A stretch of DNA of 64,000 nucleotides from Armigeres subalbatus (GCF_024139115.2 NC_085139.1:74691203-74755202), one strand, 5' to 3'. Counted from the first letter of the stretch, positions 31,621 through 43,425 are shown. Made by a program: numbers and translations. Notes: generated by a model from the letters alone, not told the origin.

Positions 31621-33667
31621 TTACAAGAAATAAAAAAAAAGGAAAACAAGTGTCCGGTTAGGATTGTTAAGGCTTAGCATGTAGCCGGCAATCGGAATTA
31701 AATCTTAAATTAAATATTTTGCATGACACCTATTTAAAAATATTATTGTTTTGTTTAGTGTGTAAGTAACTCATCGATGTTGAAGAACTCATCGGCCATT
31801 ATTTTTTGGACATAAAGAATACTTGCTAGAAGTTTCGAGAATTTTAAGAAAGAAGATAAAAGCAGATGACGGGATGGAAATCGCTCTCTTCTATTTACAA
31901 GGTTTGTCCGGAGCAGTGAAGGAAAAGACGGTCCAGTATCGTCCGTAAAAAAATACGAACTTGAAAGTTCCGCGAACTAGTGGATTAGTTTTAACTGGTT
32001 CTAATTAAAAAAATGATTTCAACAGCTACAACGTCACAAACACTTTAAAAGTATTGAAATTAAATAAGAGTACGGATCTTTCATGGCATCACCACAGCGG
32101 TTGATAATTAGACACCATTTGATAAAGTTAGTACCAACCAAGCTAGGCCATCTTAGATCGAAGAACGTACGAAAAATTCGAGCGAGTGTGGTGAACTTTT
32201 TCCGCGGTGAAAAGTGGTCGGAAGTGGCAATGTAATGCAATGTGACGTTTCGTAAAGTCTGTGAATTGCCAGAAGATTTTTTTTTTAATTTCTTTATTAT
32301 AGTGATTTTTTCGATGGAATAAGAAGTTCATCACTTAGATAATAATTGCCAGAAGAAAACTATGGTGTCAGCTCGCTCGAACCCCGACCAAGTGATAGTG
32401 CGCGCATTGGTACCACTCTCCGGACCCGCGGAACAATGGCTGTTCGTTATTAGACCTTACCGTCGAATACCCCCCCCCCCCCCTTATGTGTTTGTGGAAA
32501 ATGGCTATGAGCGACAATCATGTGGCAGTGAGCAGAAAACCAGCGTAATCATCCAACAATCAGCAGCATCAGGATCCATCGATCATCAGCAGCAGCAACG
32601 GCCGCAACGAACCGGTGAGCTCACACAATGATCCCCCCCCCCTCTTTAGTCTTTAAATAAAACGTTAAAAATAAAAAAGGCTTTGTTATTGTCCGCCTTT
32701 CCACTACATAAAACTTAATACAACCACAAAAGGAATTATCTTCACAGACCAAGAAAAAGTAAGTAAAACGACCCTGAGGACCAGGGAGAAATAACAAAAG
32801 AAGGCCTTGAGTGCCCACCCCGGAAGTTGCCGTGGCTCTAGACCAGCAGCTTGGGACTTTGCTGGTCCTCGTCTAGGACCTAAATTCCACTCCCTGGGTC
32901 TCTGCTGGTTTCAGGTTCAATACCGATTTCGACTCAATGCGTCAAGGGCAAATTGGAATCGACTCTCTAGGCTGAGCAAATATTGCGTTTGGGGGATTGA
33001 AGACACCTTCGTGTGACTGGATAGCGATGATCTACAGGCGCACCTTGCGGATCGACTGGATTTTGAACATCAGTACTGCGCACCAAACGGATTTCTACAT
33101 TTTAAACTTCCTACCGGAGCTTCTACTTCCGCTTACTGCAGATCGGCTCACCACATTTTTGTCCATGTTTTACCACAATGCGGGCATACCGGCGGTCGTT
33201 AAAGTGCAATACTTTTTGCAGTATCTAGAAAGGGCCACAAAGAAGCCCTTTGAGTCGCTAAATACCGAAGTTGACAATTACGCTTTCATTTGGGATGCAC
33301 TTCTTACACAATATGATAACCGTTGATTCCCAAAATAGGGACTTCAGACACTTAACGACTCCTCCCCTGGCCGCTCAATGCGTGCGAGTCCAAGTTCTGG
33401 TGTTGGGTGAGACTTTAAACCAGAGGTGAAGTAGGAATGGTGAATATCTTTTCGAACAACCTGAACTTGGATTCAATGTCCAGCTTCATTTTAAATCCTT
33501 TAGCGAAGCTAGGTACTATGGACATACTCATACCAGGTATTGGCCTCTCCTCGGACACTGTTTAAACTGCAATCAACACCACCAGTTCCTACAGTTGCAG
33601 TTCCTCATTCTCAGGAATCTCTTGCCAACCTCCCTAGCAGCCCAAATCCAACTAATTTGGTTGTGGT
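31621..33667. other. Unassigned 2 kb with a SINE tail and C tracts
   Basis: 32279-32345 (minus) resembles the 3' part of the SINE at 18465: T run, then TTTCTTTATTATAGTGATTT and AAGTTCATCACTTAG. C runs lie at about 32470-32483 and 32633-32642. Between 32997 and 33326 a 109-codon plus-strand frame has no recognised motif; it might be a decayed retroelement gag, but that is a guess. Confidence 0.35.
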
Positions 33668-34095
33668 AACTCATGTGCGAGGAAGACTTGCAAGCACTCG
33701 GAGTATTCAAGAGACGAGTGCTTAGGACCATCTTTGGCGGTGTGCAAGAAGATGGTGTGTGGCGGCGAAGAATGAACCACGAGCTCGCCCAACTCTACGG
33801 TGAACCCAGTATCCAGAAGGTAGCTAAAGCCGGAAGGGTAAAATGGGCAGGACATGTTGCAAGAAAGTCGGACAGCAACCCTGAAAAGATGGTGTTTGCT
33901 TCCGATCCGGCAGGTACGAGACGGCGTGGAGCGCAGCGAACGAGATGGGCAGACCAGGTGCAAAACGATTGGGCGAACGTGGGGCGTATTCGAGGATGGA
34001 GAGATGCGGCCTCGAACCGTGTATTGTGGCGTCAAATTGTTGATTCAGTGTTATCTGTTTAGATGTAGACTAAATAAATGAATGAATGAAATGAA
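33668..34095 (+). mobile_element. RTE-like 3' end, related family
   Basis: A 129-codon frame reads LQALGVFKRRVLRTIFGGVQ, RRMNHELAQLYGEPS, WAGHVARKSDSNPEKMVF and RRRGAQRTRWADQV, then TAG and an (AATG)n-like tail (AAATGAATGAATGAAATG). It shares the C-terminal domain with the copies at 1932 and 21215, but clear residue differences and another tail type mark a sister family. It is 5' truncated near 33668. Confidence 0.75.
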
Positions 34096-34149
34096 ATAAC
34101 TCATGTACGACTGAACTAGGTTGTATGTAAGTAAATCCAAATGCTTTCG

Positions 34150-34369
34150 TGGACTTCTTGGTCGTGCGGTTCGATGTTAGTCGTATAGACGCATGTGCTA
34201 TGAAATGTGGGTTCGATTCCCGACCCGCTCGGAGGAAACTTTTCGTGATACGAAAAACTCTCCACTGGTCCATTGGGTGTTGTATGTCATATCCGTTGTC
34301 TCATGATAGGTGTTGAGTGTTCAATGTGTACACCTAAGACGGTGATTCTGTCTTTAATAAAAAAAACTT
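34150..34369 (+). mobile_element. tRNA-derived SINE
   Basis: An A-box-like TGGTCGTGCGG near 34160 and a perfect B-box GGTTCGATTCC at 34210-34220 are followed by about 140 bases and an end in GTCTTTAATAAAAAAAACTT. This is a pol III head, a body and an A-rich tail. It follows the LINE 3' end at 34095 by about 60 bases. No target duplication was found. Confidence 0.62.
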
Positions 34370-34379
34370 GATTGCAACA

Positions 34380-34930
34380 TGTGTGTTGCTTGCACTTCAA
34401 TTCCACATCTCAGGAAGGATATACCTCGTTATCGGCGGCAAAATATTGGCTGGAAACTCCATAGTGGTCGGTCAGTGGTCGTGCCACCTGAGCCAATATT
34501 CTGGTACAGCTTCCAGTTAACATATGAGATCTACGAAGGCCCTGCATTGTCAATGGTAGCAGATCGCTGTGAGAAGCAATATTTAGTTTCCGCTATCCAA
34601 AATTCCTCCGACAATCTTCTAGGAAGCAGATCGCCGTTTGCTGAGTGTCAAGCGGTGTTTCGAACGTGATCCTGCCAACAAGAACAAGGACAATCGTTTT
34701 ATGGACAAACACCTCTAGCTAGGGTACATGAAGAAGCGCGATCTACCACACCACGTCTTCAAAGATTCAAGCACTTTAATGAAGGTCAGGATCGTTTTAG
34801 ATACGTCGTTCTTTCGGACGTCATTAAACGATATACTCTTGGTCGGACCAGTTAGTCGTCCAAGAGGATTTGCTTTTCATCGAGCTGCGCTTCCGTATGG
34901 AATGGACACCAGTTTCCAATTGCAGTAGAT
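34380..34930 (+). pseudogene. BEL/Pao polymerase fragment
   Basis: RCFERDPANKNKDNRFMDKH, a stop, LGYMKKRDLPHH, then VFKDSSTLMKVRIVLD and TSLNDILLVGP form the conserved run just before the reverse transcriptase core of BEL/Pao elements. The Pro-His-His and Leu-Asn-Asp blocks are diagnostic. Frameshift, stop and small deletions show decay. The upstream part to 34380 is less certain. It is not joined to the BEL fragment at 18123-19490 and lies in the opposite orientation. Confidence 0.6.
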
Positions 34931-35171
34931 GAAGTAAGAAAAAATCACTGTATAAAAAGCTTTGTCTTCCCAGTCTCCCCTATACTGATCGATACATACA
35001 AGAAATCTTACTCAAATTCATGCGGCTATTCCCTATTGCATTCAAATCAGCTGATAATTCACTTGTCTAATCCGAACCCCAGCATCCAAAACCATGCCGC
35101 ACTTCCATTTAGATGTGTTACCATACAGACATGGCTCTTGCATAACGGTCGGTGTTGGTTATCACTACAAT

Positions 35172-35575
35172 GTTGATTCGATTTTGATACTCCCAGATTT
35201 TATCTACCCCGATTTTATCGCATTTTTAACCCGTTATAAATTTTTATTTTATTTGTAAAAATATTTTTTTAAATAAAATAAAAAAAAAAAAAAATTTAAT
35301 AAAAAAAATTAAAAAAAAAATGAAATTTAAAAAATTGTGGTCGTTCTTACTATTTTCGTAATTAATATCGCAACAATGAGGATTTTCATAGAACAACTTC
35401 CTCTTCACGACAAGAAATTACTAGTACTGCTCACGCCTTACCAAGGCATAAATTGCTTCATATTTGTAAAATGAATTCAAAAATTGAACATTTAAAAAAT
35501 CGACTTGATCACATTTCCAATTTTATCACCCAAAAGTTCACCAGGGATTGATAAAAGCGGAATATTACTGTATTT
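35172..35575. mobile_element. Decayed TA-flanked element with A-rich core (tentative)
   Basis: The right end, read inward, is TACAGTAATATTCCGCTTTT; the left end is TACAATGTTGATTCGATTTT. They agree at roughly two thirds of positions over 29 bases and both continue with TATC-rich text. The centre (35266-35335) is almost pure A/T. This would fit an old pogo-type MITE, but the similarity is weak. Confidence 0.35.
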
Positions 35576-37555
35576 CTCAGTCAACATCCAAATGAGTAAG
35601 CTGAGTTTTTTTTCACAAAAAGTTCGCAATAGACCCTAAATCAGCGCCATTGAAAGCTAACCAACTGATAAATCGCGGTGGGTGGCCATCACTACTACCC
35701 CCTGCTTTATAGAAGAATGGACAGAAAAAATGATACTAAGAAGAGTATGAAATATAAAGAACTTAAAATATTATGTTTTCTATACAGCTCTTGTCAGTTT
35801 TTACACATTACGGTTCCACATAATAGTATTCTCTATTCACATTATTCATCAAAACCACCCTTAAAGTTGGTTTCTATTGAACATTGGAATCTACAAAGCA
35901 ATCGCCCGAAAGAGATAGCTTCAACCACAGACAGCATCGGGAGACACACCACACACACGACTGGATAGCGGTGGAACAGAGAGAGAAAGGGCGAGCGGGA
36001 CATCACTGAATCGAAAAGTAACTCCAACGATTTGCATATTATTGGATGCCGGGGTCTCTATTGCTGTAGCCAAAAGTTGAAGTACCGATAGAAATGGCAG
36101 TCTGTACGCTGGAGTGTCGTATTTTTGGCGCACATGAATGCACATCCAGTTGCCGTTTGGAAACGGTCGGAAAACGAACAAAGCCATCGTGGAAACTGGA
36201 AACAATCGAGTGCTAGGGTTTTACTTTTCGCTTAAGAATTCCAATTTTCGGAATTGCATTCACAAAACAAAATTCCCATAATCAAGTGGTTTCTCGCAAA
36301 ATGCTTTATCGATAAAAAGCATTATTTCTTATGATTATTATGCAGAATATTATATGAAGTTATATACCAATAGAAGGACAAAAATACCAAACGTTCTCAA
36401 TTTTTGTTTTTCAATATTCATGAGGAATTTTATTGAAACGCTTACCGTCAATTAATTTATAATTAAATTGAAAATTCAGTACAACATTTTATTTTATTAT
36501 GTCCAAAAAATAATGTCATCACTTCCATACGTGAATGAGCTTCAATTTTTTCCCTGTTGCAGCTTTGAAATCGGAGTCAAAACTAGAAACATAACGATTT
36601 AGTTTATGGTTTATTGGTCGAATGAGAGTGCTGTAGAGCAACTGGAATTTCACTCCATGAAGACCCCCCCCACCCCTCAAGGGGACTTTTCAACTCGATA
36701 TTTTTTTGCCAGTTTTCCGAATTGTCGTTCCTTGCCATTATATTTATTATAAACGTTTAATGATGCGAAAACATATGAACGTTCCGATCCCTTCGGGCGA
36801 CGGCAGAACGGCTCGAGCACTTTTATTCTTTCACTGGGAGCTCCCAAACCGGCACAATGTTACATGGGTATGGCAGCCGGCCAGTTTGGTGTGCATCAAT
36901 AGCTGGAATAACGTTTCTTGTTATGCGAATTTCCATTGATGCATTATGGTTCAAAAGCATGGTTGGATAAGTCGCCAGTGAATTGGTTGAATGGGGAACG
37001 GATATTGCATACCAAATGGAAATTGTTCATTTTTGTTGAGTGTCGTGCAGATGAGTACATTGCTATGTTCTTTGTTAACATCTATTTGTCTCGTTGCAAA
37101 ATGACGTATTTAATAATACGTCTTCAGTAGCGTTGCGAGCAAAGGCGAAGGATTGCCAAGATCGATTTTCAGTCCGGTCTAGGATGTTTTAGGGTTGGAA
37201 TCATTCTCGACAACCTGAATCAATTAAGATTTGCAACCTGTATTAAAATCGATTACTAATTATTGGAATGATTAATTAAGATGCGGTTTTCGCTGAGTGA
37301 AAGCTCTTGAGTATTCCATTTAGCTATGTAGGTTTTCTTTTGATCTGCGCTTAATGAGGAAGCGCCATAATTAGTATAATGAAACAATAAATTTCCCCAT
37401 ACTAATTTACATGCAAACTTGGAACGGCTTGTGCTAAATCAGTTTTAATCCAAATGAGCTTAAATTTTCGGAGGTCACTCAGAACATGATACAGAATAAG
37501 GTGAGCGATGTGGAGCAAAATCGATTTTTTGAACCACTCTACTGAGCATAGTCAC
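35576..37555. other. Unassigned 2 kb
   Basis: A C run lies near 36664-36677. Frames of up to 96 codons near 35680-36205 (both strands) show no motif and no splice-like borders that convinced me. No transposon ends were recognised. Confidence 0.35.
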
Positions 37556-37798
37556 TGTCATATGACGAGTTTAGCACAATTCCATTTAATTCCACCACCT
37601 CGTAATACTTTTACACATACGTATTTCGACCTCAACTGTAAGGTCGCCTTCAGTGTTTCGTACTTGACTCGAGTTTTGAGTACGAGACACTGAAGACGAC
37701 CTTGCACTTGAGGTCGAAATACGTATGTGTAAAAGTATTACGAGGTGGTGGAATTAAATGGAATTGTGCTAAACTCACCTTATGACAGTAAAAACATT
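37556..37798. mobile_element. Foldback MITE, 243 bp, almost complete palindrome
   Basis: The left arm starts TGTCATATGACGAGTTTAGC and the right arm ends GCTAAACTCACCTTATGACA. Pairing continues through ATTCCACCACCTCGTAATAC, CATACGTATTTCGACCTCAA and CTTCAGTGT to a centre near 37675 (GACTCGAGTTTTGAGT). Arms of about 110 bases make it one long hairpin. It belongs to the family of 8378-8549, but its arms are much longer. Confidence 0.78.
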
Positions 37799-37974
37799 CC
37801 ACTAACAAAGAGCAAATTAATTTTCCTGAGCATAGTGTCCATTGTACTTGCCACACAAGATACATACTCATGCAATGGCGGGCATAGTTGGAATGTAGAG
37901 CCATTGAAGAAGAAGACTGATTAGTTATTTTTTTGGCGTTTTGACTATACGAAAGGTCATCTTCAGCATGGTTT

Positions 37975-38155
37975 TAGGTTGTAGTCGCGCATCTAACCGC
38001 TATGGTGCTGCAGGAAATTAGCTGGACGGGACAGAAATTACAAAAAAGAGGACATCGAGCGGCAACCGTCTACCGAAGCTGCGACACCCCAAACGAGCTA
38101 GGAACCGGCCCAATAGTGCTGGGCAAGATGCGCTACCGCTTGATTGGGTGGTCAA
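37975..38155 (+). pseudogene. RTE-like endonuclease fragment
   Basis: VLQEISWTGQKLQKRGHRAA, then VYRSCDTPNELGTGPIVLGK and MRYRLIGW match the block QEICWTGQKVWKSEHRAATF of the endonuclease at 4242-4949. About 60 residues survive, with a small insertion. Both edges are abrupt. Confidence 0.7.
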
Positions 38156-38639
38156 TTACACTCAACCCTCGTTTAACTTCACTTATTGAAGGAACGTAAG
38201 AAGAATTTAGCGTAAAAATAATTTTTGCCTAAATTGCTATTTTCCCACTTAATTTATTGATTTATAGGCAATTTTAGGAACAATACATAATCATAGCAAC
38301 CCAAAGCCATGTTATTATCTTAGATTCTAGGCCTTCCAAGAGTTCCCTGCCCTGGAGTTTAGGCTTTCAGGCCTCCACGCATATACTAACATAAACAAGA
38401 ATTAACATCTATTGGTATTTTCGATATGGTACATGCTCCCAGCGGTCATAACATCAGTGTTCCTAGCGATTCTATAATCAAATTGGACATGCCTTCAACA
38501 TCTGTGATCCATTTCAAGCCATTCAAGAATTTCAAGAACTGGAGCACAGGCCTGAAGGTCAATACGCGTTATGAAAGATCTATTCGTTCGTTTCAGAAAT
38601 ACAACATGCTCTAGGTAATCGGGGAAGGGTCGTTTGGCC

Positions 38640-38910
38640 GAAACCCATTCGTCCGAAAGCCATTTGGCCGAATGCCACTAGGCCAAACATAATGTTAGGC
38701 CGAAACCCATCTGGCCAAAAGTCATTTGGCCGAAAGGGTCATTAGACCGAAATGGTTATTTGACCGAAATGGTTATTTGGCCGAAATGGTTATTTTGCCG
38801 AAAGCGTCATTTGGCCGAAAGGGTCATTTGGTCGAAAAGGTCATTAGGCCTAAAGGGTCGTTTGGCCGAAAGGGTCATTTGGCCGAAAGGGTCATTAGGC
38901 CGAAAGGTGT
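38640..38910 (+). repeat. 17-bp array, left arm
   Basis: Variants of TTTGGCCGAAAGGGTCA at 17-base spacing, about 15 units, with forms such as TTAGGCCGAAAGG and TTTGACCGAAATGG. The outermost part (38625-38710) is less regular and carries the pairing with the right end. Confidence 0.85.
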
Positions 38911-41198
38911 AACACTTGTAACAGTAGTCCGTTACACGAAGCGTATTTCAATTATCTTGTAAATAATATTTCGATTTTTTATTAGACTTTTAATCTTTTC
39001 TGCATCACATCGCATAAAACGACCCAAGAACAGCATGAATCTTTTAAGAGCTGCGCAATTCAAACAAAATTAAAGTATCGTCTATATCCAAGCAACCGGT
39101 AGACACAACATCTGAGCTTCTATCTAGTTTTCCGCGAGCGATAATTACCGCTAGCTTTCCTGCGGGTTAGTCTCTGATTTGACATTTCTGGAGGTCCACT
39201 GCACCAACCGTTCCGAGCATTTTGATCAATGTGGTATATAAAAGGCTTGAATTCACTTAATCAGCACCTTCTTTTATTCTTTTATGAATTAATTGATTGC
39301 CCGCGACCGAGAATCAACCGAAGCTTGACTTTGGTGTAGAACTTTTGGGGACTGGGAAAAGGAATGAAGAAGCGTAACATCATGACTACTGGTGAGAGCG
39401 AGAAGTCGGAAACTAGAGCGCGAACACGAAATCTGACTCGGAACTCTTCGCGAAAAGATGACTTGGGCCCTGACTATTTATTCTTAGGGCTCCAAGATTC
39501 CTATTTCACTTTTGCCTGGTTAGTTGAACCGTTTCCAAAGTATTCCCCGTGATCCGCGAATCATCTAAAGTGAGATAGTTTAACAAAAGGAGGTGGCTCA
39601 GTGAATAATAGTTTGAATTTTGCAGGTTTAGTTAGTTTCCCCCAGTGCCAATTATTTGTTATACTGTCAGCCAATCAAGTACAAGAAAGGTATTGAAGTC
39701 GTGCTTAGTGAAATTGCGTTGCTCTCTTAACCCTTTATTTGTCGAACAGCCGTTCGAAGGCATTATGTTTCGGATAGGCACCTCGTAGGTGCCGTGAACT
39801 TCTACCAGGCGAACCGCCGGCCAGCATCCAACGGTGGCTGAAGGGGCTGCGCCGTCCATATCGCGCCCAACATCGTTCAGTATCGACGACCACGTGAGTG
39901 AGTGATCCCACCTGTGAACCTCCGTAGTGCGAACCATTACCGGGACCCGTTTGAATTCCCAAGCCGGTCCGCCGTCGATTAGCTAAAGAGCATAACCGCT
40001 AAATTTCAAGCCGTTGGACCACCACGTGATCAGCAAGAACGTTTGACTCGGACAATAGAGGAAGGTGAGCGAACAATGCCGACCCGCCGATAATAGAATG
40101 CGGAAGCGTAAAGCGTGAGTAGAGCATATGCCCATGTGACGTCACGGGTAAGGTGTAGAAGTGTAAGGTAGAGAGCACGCAAAGACAGGGGTAGACAGTT
40201 CACGGGACTGACACTTGTATCCCACCACCACAGTACATTCCGTAGTCAACATTGAAAATTACGCATTGACAGTCATAAGAATAATCGCGGGATGGAAAGA
40301 GATGGGTGCGTCCCACGGTGACAGTTTTATAAATATCAAGCAGAAGAAAAGAGACGTCATGTATACTACGAAAACACAACCAAAATATCAGACCCGTGAG
40401 ACAGTTAGGCCTAAAAACGAAGATGAATGTGTTAGACATAGTAAAGCTAGCGATGATGAAATGACACTGAAATTGTAATCCCTCTCCCCCACCCTCCGCA
40501 ATATTCTTTCGGCTATTGATTTTCTCTTGAGCTCTCTCCTTTCTGCGAATCGTCGTTGTTGATTCATTGGTTGATGAATGAAACTGTTCAAACTTTCGAG
40601 ACGGTTCGCCATCTAGGTACTAGTAGAGGAACTTCCGATGGTGATAGATTGAACTTTTATGGGAAAGTTCGTTTGTGAAACGTTACGTTAGTTAGTTGAT
40701 GAGATTTAAGTAAGTCGGACTCTAGGAATGTGGAGCGTCGGACTCTGTGTTCTTGGAACCTCTCTTCGTAAGGTTTCTTCCATTGGACCAACTTCGGAGT
40801 CCTGGGCTGGGAAACAAATTAACATGAACGGGAGGTCTTTTAACGAGGTGGCACTTAAACCACAGAGAACAGACGTTGAAGCTGCACTCGCCATGTTGTG
40901 ACAACTTTTTACTGTTTATTTTGAAATAACTTTGGAATGTCGCCGTTATCCCGTGCATAATCAGCGCTAGCGTCATAAAAAAATGCCACTGTGCACTAGT
41001 ATCGTTATACATGCAAGAGCATACTAGCGCCATCGTGTTGTCAAAATGAGATTATGAGTTGCAATGTCGACGTCGATGGCGTTGAGGTTCGGTGTGTTTG
41101 TTTACACATGTTTTGCAAGAAATTTTGTTCGAGCCTCCATGTCTGTTCTCTGTGCTTAAACTTCCTGTTTGAAATCGAACAATTTTGGCGAATGTTTC
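38911..41198. other. Interior of the foldback-like structure
   Basis: No recognised gene. A TATA-like GTATATAAAAGGC lies near 39233-39245, so a promoter or LTR-like segment is possible. Frames at 39364, 39659 (minus) and 40722 (minus) have no motif. On the minus strand near 40895 TTGTCACAACA|TGGCGAG could be read as an LTR end followed by a primer-binding TGG, but a second LTR was not found. Confidence 0.3.
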
Positions 41199-41365
41199 CG
41201 AAAGGGTCATTAGGCCAAAAGGGTCATTTGGACGAAAGGGTCATTAGGCCGAAAGCATCATTTGGTCCAAAGGGTCATTTTGCCGAATAAGACATTTGGC
41301 CGAATAAGACATTTGGCCGAATAGGTCATTTGGCCGAATAGGACATTTGACCGAATAGGTCATTT
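41199..41365 (+). repeat. 17-bp array, inner forward block
   Basis: About ten units of the family seen at 38640, here CCGAAAGGGTCATTAGG, TTTGGTCCAAAGGGTCA and GAATAGGTCATTTGGCC. AATA-type units dominate near its right edge. Confidence 0.8.
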
Positions 41366-41369
41366 TTAA

Positions 41370-41975
41370 CGTGAGGAATTAGGAGTGAGAAGAGATACGT
41401 CTCAATTCTCACTTCTCACTGTAAAAAGTGAGAAGCGTGAACTGAGCAGTGCGACGTCTCACTACTCTCTACCTACTACGCACTACTCACTTTTCACGTC
41501 TCACTCCTCATTTCTACTTCTCACTGTGAAAAATGAGAAGCGCGAAATGAGTAGTGAGACGTCTCACTATTCACTTCGCGCTTTTTACTTTCTACAATGA
41601 GAAGAGAAAAATGAAGAAAGAGAAGTGAGACGTCACTCTATTGACTTCTCATTTTTCGCTGGTCACGGTAAAAAGTGAGAAATGAGGAGTGAAAAGTGAG
41701 ACTTTTCACTTCTCACTCCTCATTTATCACTTATCGCTGTAAAAATTGAGAATCTCGAAGTGTCTAATGAGACGTCTCACTACCCACTTCGCACTACTCA
41801 CTTTTCACAGTGAAGAGAGTAGTGTGACGTCTCACTTCTCACTTTAAATTTTTCTCTTCTCACTGTAGAAAGTGAGAAGCGTGAAGTGAATAGTGAGACG
41901 TCTCACTACTCAATTTGCGCTTCTCATTTTATACAGTTAGAAGTGAGAAATAAGGAGTGAGAAGGGAAACGTCTC
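41370..41975. repeat. Array of GAGACGTCTCAC palindromes
   Basis: The palindrome core ACGTCTCAC, usually GAGACGTCTCAC, recurs about seven times (near 41450, 41558, 41630, 41770, 41827, 41900 and 41970). Between the cores lie AGTGAGAAG and its complement CTTCTCACT in mirror order. Each interval can fold on itself. It fills the centre between the forward and reverse 17-bp blocks. Confidence 0.8.
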
Positions 41976-42177
41976 ACAAATGGCCCTTTTGTCCAAATGA
42001 CCCTTTCGGTCAAATGACCCTTTCAGCCAAATGAAACTTTCGGACACACGACCCTTTCGGCCTATTGACCTTCTGGGCCAAATGACCCTTTCGGCCTATT
42101 GACCCTTTCGGCCTATTGACCCTTTCGGCCAAACAACTTTCGGCCTAGTGTTATTCGGCCAAATTGACCTTCCCCGA
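41976..42177 (-). repeat. 17-bp array, right arm (inverted)
   Basis: AAATGACCCTTTCGGCC and CTATTGACCCTTTCGGC units run in the opposite sense to the left arm, ending with CTTCCCCGA. About eleven units. Confidence 0.85.
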
Positions 42178-43355
42178 ATACACGTACAGTTGGTATAGTA
42201 TTGACTATTCTTGATAGCCCATAATGATTGATTGCATTTAGATCATTTAAACTGGTTTTACACTAATGAAACATGAACTATCGATTTTTCATTTTCCACT
42301 TCCCCAGTATACCTTGCTTCAAACATAAATAATGACAACAAAAGTGGCAGCACCACCCTCTCCGCTTTCAATAAAACTTGCTGGACATGTAAACTTTGTT
42401 ACAAAAATTACTGAGCCAGAAAAAGACGCATCTTACAAAAAAGTGTTGTATCAAGTTCTTAAATAAAAATATTGTAAAAAATTCTTATTGAATCCTACAC
42501 TGACAAAAAAATCGATTTTTTAAATTAAAATTCGCTTTTTGATTTGGACTAAAATTTTGTCTCAATATACACTCCCGGCCAAAAGTTTGGGCTCACCATC
42601 GAAAAATGTAGGCCAAAGATTTTGGCCTAATTTTTGCCGTCTTACATCCGATTTCAGAAATTGTTAGCTCAATACAAAGATTTCGAGTAGATCTTACATC
42701 GTAGGTAGTTTAAAAGATTTTTGTTAACAACAGTTATACCGTTATACTGTTTTATCTCGAAAATGTGCTAAATCGTGATGCAGCCAATATTCCTGCAGTT
42801 GTTCTAGATTCTCCAATTCATTCTGGAATTCAAATCTTTTGGCTACAGGTTTAATTACGCATGGTACAAAATTGATAGTAACCCGATATATTCGTACAGG
42901 CCCTTAGAGGTCATGCGTATGATTTACCATTTAGATATGTCCACACCTGATGTTCTAAGTTTTCCAAACCATTCTGTAGTTCAGCTCAATTGGCTGGCCA
43001 ACCATGCATATGGGTTTTGACTAGTTTCATAATGATTTGAAGGACTTAGAACATGGTATTTAGAAGAAGAAAAAGGAAATCCAATTTGTCTGCCACTTCT
43101 AGTTTGGACATATCTGATTCGTAAATTTTTCGTATGGCCTAAGCAGAGGCAAAAAGGTATTCTTTTTGGATTAGAATACCTTTTTGCCTTTTAGAATACC
43201 TTTGCCTTTGATGCACCAAATATTTTCACCTTGATTGGAAAAATAAAAATACCATATATATAAAGTACTGAGGTGGTCAAACGCAAAGAGGTGTAAGTGA
43301 CAAAAAGTTAGTTTTGAGGAAAATGGGTGCAAAGTTTTTTTTTTCGCTTCATACA
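42178..43355. other. AT-rich sequence with a mariner-like end and a hairpin
   Basis: At 42570-42599 TACACTCCCGGCCAAAAGTT then TGGGCTCACC is typical of Tc1/mariner ends of the ITm type; its partner end was not found, so it is a solo or truncated element. At 43148-43188 GGCAAAAAGGTATTC and its exact complement form a 15-bp stem with an 11-base loop. Nothing else was recognised. Confidence 0.5.
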
Positions 43356-43359
43356 AATT

Positions 43360-43425
43360 GTTTGAAATTTTTTTTTGTCTTTATTAGCGAGACTTTCGGC
43401 CCTAGGCTGGCTCGTCTCGAGTGTA
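43360..43425 (-). mobile_element. Retroposon 3' end, copy 1
   Basis: On the minus strand, GACGAGCCAGCCTAGGGCCG, AAAGTCTCGCTAATAAAGAC and an A run form a 3' end with AATAAA. The same end is at 57352-57400. It probably belongs to a SINE or LINE whose 5' part is missing here. Confidence 0.55.

Larger units (their letters stand above)
38619..42177. mobile_element. Composite foldback-like element, about 3.56 kb
   Basis: The left end TCGGGGAAGGGTCGTTTGGC and the right end, read inward, TCGGGGAAGGTCAATTTGGC are inverted repeats. Inside each lies an array of a 17-bp unit (TCATTTGGCCGAAAGGG) in opposite orientations: 38640-38910 and 41199-41365 forward, 41976-42165 reverse. Tandem short repeats in inverted arms recall foldback (FB) transposons of Drosophila. 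The interior is 2.3 kb of apparently ordinary sequence plus a palindromic array. No target duplication was found and no transposase recognised. It could also be a repeat block that rearranged. Confidence 0.5.

Noticed and set aside
32997..33326. A retroelement gag or viral relic
   Set aside because: The 109-codon frame has no Cys/His cluster or other motif, and no LTR or neighbouring pol part in frame; left as unassigned.
40895..41190. An LTR retrotransposon inside the foldback-like structure
   Set aside because: A possible LTR end with TGG after it and a TATA-like box are present, but no second LTR, gag or pol motif was found.
38640..42165. CRISPR-like array
   Set aside because: The 17-bp units are contiguous, with no unique spacers of constant length, no leader and no cas genes; the genome is clearly animal.
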